Origin: Daphnia pulex
Lineage: Eukaryota; Arthropoda; Branchiopoda; Diplostraca; Daphniidae
Length of the DNA stretch: 64,000 bases
Direction: 5' to 3'
NCBI RefSeq assembly: GCF_021134715.1
Contig: NC_060021.1
Span: 3,534,001-3,598,000, forward strand
Position 1 is the stretch's first letter. Each line of letters opens with the position of its first letter. Made by a program: the position numbers and the translations under genes. Positions 30,475-39,824 of the stretch are shown one piece after another. Below the pieces are notes generated by a model that ran no database searches, was not told the DNA's origin, and was given only the letters and a program-made list of their open reading frames with translations.

Positions 30475-32853
30475 ATGTCGCTTTTGCTTTCACTTCCGAA
30501 TGAACTATTAGTCAATTATATATTTGCTTATAATGATATCGGAATATCGGATTTGTTTCACCTAATGCATTCTTGCAGTCGACTCAACCTTGTTGTTCGA
30601 AAATCGAATAAACTGTGGAAAGAAAAATACGGAACAAGGTATTGCCATGTATAAGTTTTCTGTGTATAATGATATTACGATGTAAACTGTGATTCTAAAT
30701 ATAACTTTCACTTCTTCTATAGATGGGGAGAATTAGAGAGCCTTTCTGGAAATCAATCTGTGGAGCAAGTACTTTGGTTAGACATTGTAGGGTTGCGACT
30801 CAGGGTAAATAAAGATGTGAAAGAGACTATAGGAATGCTGTCGTCAGTATGTTACCCAAATGTTGAAATTTTTCAAAGAGGAACACCTCAATGTATCATG
30901 GACAAATTTCTGAAAGGTGACAATCTCTATTCTGAATTTGTTCAAAAAGCACTTGAAGACCTGGCATTTTCAAAAATGCATGATGCCTGGTTGGTATTTT
31001 TTTATTGATATGTGTATATATTCTATCTTTATTAGGAAAAAATATTTCTACTATAAATGTTTCTTTTTTTAAGGTCTGAAAATATGACTATAACATACTA
31101 TGCTCATCATGCACTGATGAAGGTAAGATCCAGCTTTCTGGAAAGGAAGTGGTTTGAGTACCTGGAAAAGCCTCATGAAAACAAATCTCTTCTGGAAGGT
31201 GCAATTCTCATCTGTCAGTGGTTCAATGTTGACAAAGAAATTCTGCCCACCATACAAGACATTGAAGCCTACTTGAAAAACATTGTTGAAAAAGTTTCAA
31301 GCAGAGTAGCTGACTCAAGAGTTACTGCTAATCCAATAATTAAACGCGAAGACATTCTTTTAAATATCAGTCAAGTGTTGCTTAATGATATCTGTATATT
31401 GGATGCGCCTTGGTTCGACGAAGAAATCTCATTTGAAAATTGGAGCTGTTATCTCTCCATAATTAATGTATACACATTTCATTTTTTATGTTCTTTCTTG
31501 TCAGTCTAACTTCGTAAATTGGGTTTTAGGTAACTGAAAGTGAGAACACCTGCGAAACGATGTTCTGCATAATTTATCGAGAAGTGGCTTTGAGGTTTGG
31601 TATTCTGTGTGAGCCTGTTTATTGTTTTGAAAATGTCGACATGGACCATCGGCTGATTCTTAGGTGCCGAGAGTACCCAGAGTAAATAACTAAATACTAC
31701 ATTTTTTGTTTTTTTTTTTGTTATATAATGTTATTATGTTTTTCTTTATCTATTTCAAGGCAAGAAGATGGATACGCCTACATCGACGTCTGCAGTGGTG
31801 GATCCTTGAAACGCCTCAATCATTTGCGTCGTCTTGGTCCTCTGCGAAATCGAAATAATGAACTCCGTTACTATTCCCTTGAGACGGATCAACCAGCTCC
31901 AGTAAACTTGATTTTCCATCGAATGTTGCAACCAGTTATTTCTTGTGGAGAAGCCGAATTGACGATGAATAACCCATCCAGCACAATATCTTTCCTCACT
32001 AGACTTTACAGATTAAATTGCATTCTATTCCCTGAATCACATGACTTAGTAACGAAATACGCAGATCATTGCTGTGATCATATAATTCAATTGGACCATG
32101 TCTCCGGTCTCCTCCGGGTATAGATTTCAAAATGAAGTAATATCCTATCAGTCCATGTAATATCATCTTCTTGTTTGTTCTTCAATTTTAGTCAAAAGGG
32201 CTTAACGATCATTTTCTGATAGTCGGCGGGCCCCGTGAACTAGAACGCCATAATGCCAGAATCGCTGCTGTGAGCTCATAATTTAATATTTCTGGATCAA
32301 ACTAATCGTTATTGTGGTATTTTCTTTTTTTCTTGTATATTTTTTCAGAGAAAAGTTGTTCGCTGTCGTCTACCCTCCATTAAATACGCAGTCGGCCTTG
32401 TCATGAAGATGAAGAACCGCCATACAGAACCGGGAGAGGAAGAGCGCATGGACATTGGCGTCATCACTTCGTGGGATGCCAAAGGGGATGCTAAGAAATT
32501 ATTTAACCGAAACTTAAACTTCCTTGAAAACCTGGATCAGCCGTATTACTATGTTTTAACCAATAGTTATGATGAACCTGAATACCTGGCCGAAGGTAAT
32601 TCGCACAACTTACTGAGCACTCACGTTTAACCAGATACATTTTTAATCTAATGTTATTATGTATATTACAGATGTATTGGAACTTTATCCAGATCCTAGT
32701 TACGGACTGTTTATCCACGAAGATCTTGGCTTCCACTTTGAAAGATTCGATGGTCGCCGCTTCGTGCCGAACGAAGAGAAGAGACGCAACCATCCCGAAG
32801 ACGATGCAGTTGCCTTATCTTTAACTAACGTTTTATTAGTGGTGATCGATTGA
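30475..32853 (+). CDS. F-box only protein 21-like (F-box + YccV-like domain)
   Basis: Eight exons (30475-30638, 30723-30989, 31074-31467, 31530-31681, 31760-32117, 32192-32269, 32349-32595, 32672-32853) join in phase to 613 aa, close to vertebrate FBXO21. The F-box lies at residues 3-50 (LLSLPNELLVNYIF, LWKEKYGTRW). A long helical transglutaminase-like middle region follows (EGAILICQWF, CIIYREVALRFGI, YAYIDVCSGG). The C-terminus matches the hemimethylated-DNA-binding YccV/HspQ-like domain: YAVGLVMKMKNRH, GVITSWD, YYVLTNSYDE, YLAEDVLELY, FERFDGRRFVPNE. FBXO21 is a substrate receptor of SCF (Skp1-Cul1) ubiquitin ligases. All splice sites used are GT-AG and no disruption was found. Its divergent neighbour is a putative Cul3 adaptor. 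Confidence 0.9.
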
Positions 32854-33522
32854 ATAGTTTTCTTTCATCTTAAAAGTGACCGGAAGTTGATCTTGCAGAC
32901 TTGACACTTGAGTGTAGTCGCATCTTGATTCTAACAACAAATCGCCCAATAAACGTGGAGTTTTCAGTGTTACGCTTATTTTTTATTTTTTTTTTTCTAT
33001 TTCATGTGGATATAAATTACTCAATTCCGCTTAATTCATCAATGTTCACCCCCAAGCTACCGTTGATATAACGTTAAGTCGGAGCGACAAACAGTCATAG
33101 TAGAGAGAAACTTCATTGCAGATTTGCAGAGCACAAGGAAACAATTAAGTTCCTAAAAGTTCATTAGGAATTTTGGTTAATATCCACAGAGCAAAATCGG
33201 TGATGGAAATAAATAGATGTACGGAAGTGGAATCATAAACGTCAATGAATCTTCCGTAACTCGTAAGAGATGTCGTGGCTCTAAATGGTATGTTACTCCT
33301 GTGGAAGCGATCATCACTAAACATGGGAACGGTACAGTAATATTTCAATCACAAACATAAATATTTACAATTATTTCATATTTATTTTTGAAGTATGATT
33401 GTAAAATGTGGCGAATATTAAAAACAATAATTATTTTGAGCTAGTTATTTAATTAAATTGAAATTTTAGTGTAAATAGTGGTAACTGGATGCTTGCGCAT
33501 GAGGTTGTTCGCCCCCTAGGTC
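32854..33522. other. Spacer upstream of the coiled-coil orphan
   Basis: It holds the 3' UTR of the F-box gene (AATAAA near 32949) and the upstream region of the next gene. Nothing else is recognised. Confidence 0.4.
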
Positions 33523-33529
33523 TATATAA
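33523..33529 (+). promoter_or_regulatory. TATA box of the coiled-coil orphan gene
   Basis: TATATAA lies 60 bp upstream of the start codon, with TATCAACAAG/TTTTCAGCAA downstream as possible initiators. Confidence 0.6.
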
Positions 33530-33588
33530 AGGGTGCGTACGTATAATTGTTATCAACAAGTTTTCAGCAACGATTACAAACTTAGAAA

Positions 33589-35025
33589 ATGAATATTCTG
33601 ACAAATATCAAAACGTTTTTCTTCGGGCTTCTGTCCTTGGCTATTCCCGTCTTGCCTGCTGCATTTGATTTCATTTGGGATACATTTACAAACTACTTTC
33701 TTGATAATTTCGTTGTGTCACCATCAATCGTCGCTGAATCCGAGTTCATTCCTGCCGGAGACGCCACAATAACGGCGATGGAAACGGAACTAACTGTTTC
33801 CCAGCAAAAAATTCAACAATTGCTGAAACGCCACGACGAGTTAGAATCCCAAAACAAAAGGCTCTTGGAGGAATTGGAAACTCTGGCACAAAAGGTCTCT
33901 GAGCAAGCCGATCGAACTCTATTTATTCTTCTCGAGCAATGCAAAAAGAAATTGGTTGATTTGATGAGTGATTGCGATCAGAAAGTAGCTAAACTTCAAG
34001 ACGAAAACAAAAATTTGAAATCCTTCATTCATTCACTCGAGAAAGAAAACGAGAAACTGAATAGTTCGTCGGAAGATGCTCCACTTATGGCCAAACCAGA
34101 ATCCGTTGAAACGGAATTCGTCAATGAAGAGACATCCGCCCTTCCGGAGTTACCGAGCTGCATTCCGGACTCAAACTGCTATGTAGAAAATGAACAGAAA
34201 TCAGTAGACGAAGGTGACGTTTATCAGGAACTGTTTACTGAAGGAGAAATGACAAATGAACTCCTCCCGCCGATGCCTCAAATTGCGGATGAGACTCGCG
34301 GATTTCCAAGCAATTTGCCGCATGTCGACCCGATCTGTCAGCCAAAGTGGGATAGTGATGAATATTTAGACGAAGATGAGCCGGCTGTCCAGCAAGAAAA
34401 GAACGAGGCAGTAGCGGACGAGTCTTCTTCGCTTTCCGGATTTCGTGAAGTTAACCCATCAACGGATGAGACCCAGCACACCGAGTCAAATGGCATAGTT
34501 GAAGCTCTTTCCGTTCCGAACACATTTGAGGACTCCCATGTCTGTTTCGCTACTTGTTCGCCCATATCAGAACCTGTTGGGTTGATGCCAGAAGCAACCG
34601 CAGAGTCGTCGCCCTTGAAATCAATCGCTGCTGAAACTCCACAGATACCGGAGAGATCCAGTGGAAACCGGAAAATAAACAAACGGAATAAAAATAAAAG
34701 ACGGTACTCAAAAGAAATGAGAGCGGATGGAATCCTTGAAAAGGCTGTCGCTCGTATTGATAAAATGGAACAAGTGGTGGTGGGGACATTTGGCGCTTGC
34801 AAATCGATGGTGTCTGCATGTCTCGCCGATTGGCTGCCGACATCCTTTTGCTACGAAGAACCCGGAAATTATTCAAGAACCGGCGAAGACCAAACTTGTT
34901 GCCAGAAATCTAAAGAAGAGACTTTGATGTCTGAAGCAGCCAATGTCTCTGATTCTCAGAAACCGTTGGGTGTGGCTGACGAGAAGCACAAAGAGAAAAA
35001 TCGGCGTAAAAAAAAACAACTCTAA
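33589..35025 (+). CDS. Intronless coiled-coil acidic protein, unknown
   Basis: I do not recognise this 478-aa protein. The N-terminus is hydrophobic (FFFGLLSLAIPVLPAAFDFIW) and could be a membrane anchor or signal peptide. Residues about 60-165 form a clear coiled coil rich in Lys/Glu/Gln with leucine heptads (KIQQLLKRHDELES, LLEELETLAQKV, LQDENKNLKSF). Residues 165-360 are acidic, Ser/Pro-rich and likely disordered. A basic patch (KINKRNKNKRRYSK) precedes a short helical segment with several Cys (VVGTFGACKSMVSACLADW). The C-terminus is very basic (KHKEKNRRKKKQL). A single long exon with a TATA box indicates a real gene. Nothing nearby points to a function; it may be a lineage-restricted gene. 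Confidence 0.75.
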   Translation: MNILTNIKTFFFGLLSLAIPVLPAAFDFIWDTFTNYFLDNFVVSPSIVAESEFIPAGDATITAMETELTVSQQKIQQLLKRHDELESQNKRLLEELETLAQKVSEQADRTLFILLEQCKKKLVDLMSDCDQKVAKLQDENKNLKSFIHSLEKENEKLNSSSEDAPLMAKPESVETEFVNEETSALPELPSCIPDSNCYVENEQKSVDEGDVYQELFTEGEMTNELLPPMPQIADETRGFPSNLPHVDPICQPKWDSDEYLDEDEPAVQQEKNEAVADESSSLSGFREVNPSTDETQHTESNGIVEALSVPNTFEDSHVCFATCSPISEPVGLMPEATAESSPLKSIAAETPQIPERSSGNRKINKRNKNKRRYSKEMRADGILEKAVARIDKMEQVVVGTFGACKSMVSACLADWLPTSFCYEEPGNYSRTGEDQTCCQKSKEETLMSEAANVSDSQKPLGVADEKHKEKNRRKKKQL

Positions 35026-35561
35026 CAACGAGGAGGCAGGCGATTCGACAAACTTTTAATGGCGATCATTTTCTATGTTTCTCATTGATTTATTTCTTCT
35101 GTCAATTGATTTGAAATACAAATAATTCAGTCAAGTATTCGCATGATCTAATTTAATTATATCGTTATTTCACACAAATGTTATCAAATTTTCTGTTGGG
35201 TCCTTAGCCAAGTTATTCATTAAGTTTAGCGGGCATACGGTATATTTTATTGAGTACTGCTGACTATAGTTTTGTTGCAATGTAGTACTATGAGAAGAAG
35301 GAATAAGAATTTCTTTCGCCAGTTTTCTTAACATTAACACTAACCTTACTTTGAGAATACGTCATCCCTGCGAAGTTTTAAAATGAAGGAAAAATAAAAA
35401 TAAACTTGGAACGGTTAGTAACTCAGTGACAGCAGGAAGGTCATTCGACAGTTTCACGACACGCCCTGAGTCAGGGTGTGGTAGGAATAAAGTATCGCTA
35501 AGCAAATGTTGTTCTCGGCTACCTTGGGTGATCACAAGGGTGGGGATGTTAGATGGACGAG
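35026..35561. other. Spacer
   Basis: 3' flank of the orphan gene (AATAAA-like at 35392-35400) and promoter side of the cuticle gene. No other feature is recognised. Confidence 0.4.
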
Positions 35562-35568
35562 TATAAAA
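35562..35568 (+). promoter_or_regulatory. TATA box of cuticle gene 4
   Basis: TATAAAA about 70 bp upstream of the start codon, with a downstream TCACAGTCC/CATCAACAG initiator candidate. Confidence 0.6.
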
Positions 35569-35631
35569 GAGTCAAGTCACAGTCCATCAACAGCATCCTC
35601 CTCGAGCTCTTCAATCTTTACGAGAACGACA

Positions 35632-36553
35632 ATGAAATCGACGGTAATAACTATTTCCAATTTCATCTTATTAATAATATTAACCTAAATTTTTTAAATA
35701 AACATTTTGGTTTTCCCGTAAGCAGATCGCCTGTCTGTTGGTGTTGGCCGTGGCCGCCCAAGCTCAATTCTTCGGATACGGTGGATATGGTGGATACTAC
35801 GGAAATTACGGTGCCTATCCGTTCGCTGGCGTGCGCGCCACCACGGCCTACACTGGAATCCCCGCAACTGCCGCCGTCCCCGCCGCCTTACCCGTCGCTT
35901 ATGGCTACCCTTCTATCTCTGCCACCCAGTACCACGCTCAGGACGAGCTCGGTCAGGCCAGCTTTGGCTATGCTCACCCCGGACAGGCCGCAAGCAACCT
36001 CCGTGACGGTTTCGGCAACCAGATCGGCAGCTACGCTTACGTCAACCCAGAAGGTAAAGAAGTCCGTGTCTCCTACACCGCCGACTCCCGAGGCTTCCGC
36101 GTCCAATCCAACGATTTGCCCGTCGCTCCCGTCGACAATTCGGTAGCTCCCGTCCAGGTTGAAGACACACCCGAAGTGGCCGCTGCCAAAGCCGATCACG
36201 CCGCCGCTATCGTCGCTGCCAAGTCCGGAGTCGCCCCCGTCGCTCCCGTTGCTCCCGTTGTCGCCCTTCCGGCACCAGTCCAGGACACTCCCGAGGTGAC
36301 CGCTGCCAAGGCGGAATTCGCCGTTAAATTCGCCGCCGCCAAGGACGCCGCTACCCCGGCCGTTCGTGCTAAACGTCAAGTTTGGAACTACGGAGCTGCT
36401 CCATTCGCTTACCCCGGCTATGCCGTCTCCCCTTACGCCTATTCGGTTGCCGCTCCCGCCGTCGTCGCCGCCCCTGCCATGCCCGTCCGTGAGGCCACTT
36501 TAACCAAGACCATCCTCACTCCCGGTCACGCAGTCTCTTACCGCGTTGACTAA
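35632..36553 (+). CDS. RR-type cuticular protein 4
   Basis: Exons 35632-35643 (MKST) and 35726-36553 give 279 aa. The signal peptide core is IACLLVLAVAAQAQF. Gly/Tyr repeats (YGGYGGYYGNYG) follow. The chitin-binding RR domain reads FGYAHPGQ, GNQIGSYAYVNPEGKEVRVSYTADSRGF and NDLPVAP. The C-terminal half is Ala/Pro/Val-rich with duplicated TPEVAAAKA / TPEVTAAKA blocks, an RAKRQV dibasic site that might be cleaved, and a closing ILTPGHAVSYRVD. It differs in layout from the three genes at 9-13 kb and is a separate cuticle subfamily. It is GC-rich against AT-rich flanks, as usual for highly expressed cuticle genes. AATAAA at about 36606. Confidence 0.92.
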
Positions 36554-37250
36554 ATTTTTTAAGTGAATATGATTTTCATTCTTCTCCCTTTCTGGACTTC
36601 TGCGGAATAAATCTTTATCGGAAAACTGAAATTGGATTTCTTTATTATCGCTTGTTCTTATACTTCACCTGTAAACGAAGTTTTCAAGTCTATGGCAATG
36701 GCTATGGCTCATGGCAGCAAACTCCAAAGAGTTTGCTGATGTGTCAAATATTTTACTTGCTGATTTGTCAAATACTTACTAAGTATACTGGAAATTTGAA
36801 TTGGGCGCTTTAAATTTATACTGTTTTGAACTGTACGCATATGTTGCGGTTTGCCAAGGATTTCCTCTTTGTTATTTGGGGTCCCATAATCTGAACTTCT
36901 CTTCGGCAAGGTTAATTTTATTTGGTACTTAAAAAGCTATCGAACACTGCTATACTGTACGTACTACAACTGTTGACGTGCGGTGCGCGGTTGAGCACAA
37001 AACTAATATAGCGCCGCCACAAGTTGCCCCCCAACGCTGTTCGTGCCCATATTTTTGCTCTAAGCGAATACTCAGGCGAAAATTAACCTTATGGCATCCG
37101 ATCGTAACCAAATGTGAAGAAAATGATAATAAATTATGAACTATATTATTCTTTTTTCATGATCACTTTATGAACAAAGAATTGCGCAAGCGACATTTTG
37201 CTTCAGCCTTGCCCGAATACCTGACAGCTGTGATAACCATACACCGTCCT
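36554..37250. other. Spacer
   Basis: 3' UTR of cuticle gene 4 and AT-rich DNA. No further gene is recognised. Confidence 0.4.
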
Positions 37251-37253
37251 ACG

Positions 37254-37260
37254 TTATAAA
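37254..37260 (+). promoter_or_regulatory. TATA box of the small secreted protein gene
   Basis: TTATAAA about 75 bp upstream of the start codon. Confidence 0.6.
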
Positions 37261-37334
37261 GAGCCCAACCATATCGCATCAAAAGCCAAACCACTCTTTA
37301 GCGCTGCGACATTCACATTCGTTGATGAATCGAC

Positions 37335-37703
37335 ATGAAGAATTGTCTTGTTTTGTTGTTAGCCTGGGCCGTCTGTGTTGTTGCCGCCCGTTCGGCTCAT
37401 CACACTGCAGTGCACATTTCCGCTAGTGGACGACGATCCTATTATCAGGAACCCTTCGATGTCAGGGCAGTCCATTCTGAACATCACTGTGATCACGCAC
37501 TTATTCATCAGCCCAGCAGTTATTCCTCGACGCAGTTGGCTCTTGCTCACCGATTCCAAGATCCTCCTAACGCTGTCGCCGTCTATTTGCCCAGCCAATA
37601 CGCCTGGATGGAGTCGAAACCATTGGCTCTGCCTCAACGGTTCCACGATCCTCCTCCTGTGGTCGCCGTTTATTTGCCCTCGCAATATCCCGCGTTTGCA
37701 TAA
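37335..37703 (+). CDS. Small secreted protein with YLPSQY repeats, unknown
   Basis: A single-exon ORF of 122 aa. It has an N-terminal signal peptide (NCLVLLLAWAVCVVAA) and a His-rich middle (HSEHHCDHALIH). The C-terminus has two copies of a 30-residue repeat, LALAHRFQDPPNAVAVYLPSQY and LALPQRFHDPPPVVAVYLPSQY in shortened form (key residues RF.DPP and VAVYLPSQY). It has only one Cys after the signal peptide. TATA box and small size resemble cuticle or tube-type structural proteins, and it follows a cuticle gene on the same strand, but no RR consensus is present. Function unknown. Confidence 0.7.
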   Translation: MKNCLVLLLAWAVCVVAARSAHHTAVHISASGRRSYYQEPFDVRAVHSEHHCDHALIHQPSSYSSTQLALAHRFQDPPNAVAVYLPSQYAWMESKPLALPQRFHDPPPVVAVYLPSQYPAFA

Positions 37704-38084
37704 GTGTCTGTTGACTCTGTCCAAATGCCTTAAGAAAGCTGCTAAGATTATGTTTTGGACGATTTTGGATTATGTGTCGATCCTCTAATGATGTGTAGAA
37801 TAATTAAATTTTTGAACCAAACCTGTTACCTTTATTTGTTAAAAAAAGAGTTACGCTTGAAAAACATTGTTGTTATACTCGGTATTGGTATTGACCTAGA
37901 TTTGAAGGAGAATCACCGTCCCTCATATTACCGACCCTTCTACATTCCTGAAGGTTGACACAATGAATTTGGAGCAGAGCCACTCAGGTCTAGAGGAAGG
38001 TTTTGCAGATAGACGCGTGAATTTGCGTTCAGTCATGCACTAATATATAAGAATGTAAATGTGAAAAATCTTAACCGTATAATT
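37704..38084. other. Spacer
   Basis: No gene is recognised. Confidence 0.35.
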
Positions 38085-39720
38085 AAATTAGACGCGAATG
38101 AATTTTCTCCCATTTATAGTGTGACGCGCCTTTTGTAATTAAAAAAAACGTTTTTTTTTACTGGTCGCGTCTCCATTTTTTTCACCTAGAAACTTGGAAA
38201 TTTGTGTTTGTGCATTGAAAAATATTTATTTGCATTCCGGTAAAATTTTCGTAAAGAAATTCCCACCTCTTAACGTGTTGGAGTCGATCGAAAATCCTCC
38301 CCTTCCCCTTCGTGAAATCCTGCGCCCGTGAGAAAATAATTGAAGTAAAAATAAATCATTTAAATATAATTATACAGTGAAAACCCTGTTAAAGGTAAAC
38401 GAGTCGTGTAGATTTCATATATTTTATTCGTTTCTCTCGGTCGACTTTCACCTGAATTCCATTTTTTGTAGGGAGTGTATACTTTTTCCTCTTGTATTTT
38501 AATAGCTATTTAGAAATAAAGGGAAAGTATTTGCTAGCTTTAACTTGACTTTGCCGTGTTCACTTTAAGAGTAGAAACAATTTTCCCGAGTTCCAAAACC
38601 GGAAAGTTTAAACGTCATAGCTTGTGGCTCAATCTGCATTTGAATGGTGGTACTCAGTTTCACAATTTGATTCAATTTGTGACAAAATCCGAAGTTTTAT
38701 AACACTGGTTCAAATTGTGTTGAGATTTTGTCAAATGCAGAGTTTTCATTTCCAAAATTATTAAAATTTTTTCTGGGCAGTAGATTAGATACCAATAGGA
38801 ATTCATTTCTGACAACTGTTATTCATATTTTTGATCTACCATTTTACCAACTTATCAAAGACTACGCTATTTTCTATTTTGTCAAACATTTATTATGCAG
38901 AGTCGAGCTTCAATTGGCATCACTGCTTCCCAATTTCTTGCGAATATCAGTGTCGCAACTAAAGTGTCGCAATTAAATGTAATTGAAAATTGAAATTGTT
39001 GGTCTTTCATTTTTAAAAGGCCGTTGCTTTTTCGTCATTTTCACACCGAGCGAATAGATGGCGCGTCTGTCCATTTCATGCGGGTGTGGCCGGATAAATT
39101 CAAATTTTATGTGTAATTTTTAAATTGTTTTCGAAAAATTCCAAACCGTAAAATATGAATCCGAGGCGAATGAATTATCTCCTATTTCTAGTCCACCCTC
39201 TATATTGTAAATGTGGCAATCAAATTTGGTTTTCGTCTCATCACGTCCACATTGTTACAGATAGAAAATAGAAAATTGGTGTGTGCATTGAAAATGTTTA
39301 GTTGCATCCACAGTTCAATTTTCTTAAAGAAATTCCGATCCCTTAACGAATTGGAGTCGATCAAATTTCTTCCCCCTTTGTAAAATCCTGTGTCCGTGAG
39401 AAAGAAATAATTAAAATTTTATAAAATCAAATAAAAATAGTGGAAAACTTTTATTAAAGATAGACGAGATGTGTAGTTGCATCGTTTTCGTTTTGATTAC
39501 AAGCGACATTTTTTTATTAAAAAATATGCAATTTTTATATCTGGCAATCAAATAGAGTTTTCACGTCCCTTGCCCTTATTTTTAGAGATAGAAAAGCCCA
39601 TTTTTTTGAACGATTACTAAACAAATTATTTGAAAATTTCAATCTGTAAAGGAATTAGAGGCGAATGAATTTTCTCACATTTCTTGTCCACCTGTATTTT
39701 GTAACTTTTGAATTTTCAAT
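38085..39720. repeat. Diverged tandem repeats of about 350 bp
   Basis: A block starting GGCGAATGAATTNTCTC...ATTTCTAGTCCACC occurs near 38088-38440, again at 39150-39500 and in truncated form at 39655-39720. Shared landmarks include GTGTGCATTGAAAA.GTTTA, AAAGAAATTCC.A.CTCTTAACG, GGAGTCGATC and CCTG.G.CCGTGAGAAA. They are non-coding and lie downstream of the C1q gene (minus strand), so they may be remnants of duplicated 3' flanks. Confidence 0.6.
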
Positions 39721-39824
39721 CCCTCCCCCCCCCCATCTAAAATTCCCTTCCCACAATGTTCGTGTCGATATGAAACAAAAATGTTTGGGTCGAAAATTTT
39801 TCGTGTCGCCGATGAAGTTGAACC

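Noticed and set aside
35738-36379. Alternative frames over cuticle gene 4, both strands
   Set aside because: Shadows of a GC-rich, Ala/Pro/Val-rich coding exon.
37359-37788. Antisense and +1 frame ORFs over the small secreted gene
   Set aside because: Only the frame beginning at 37335 has a signal peptide and an internal peptide repeat.
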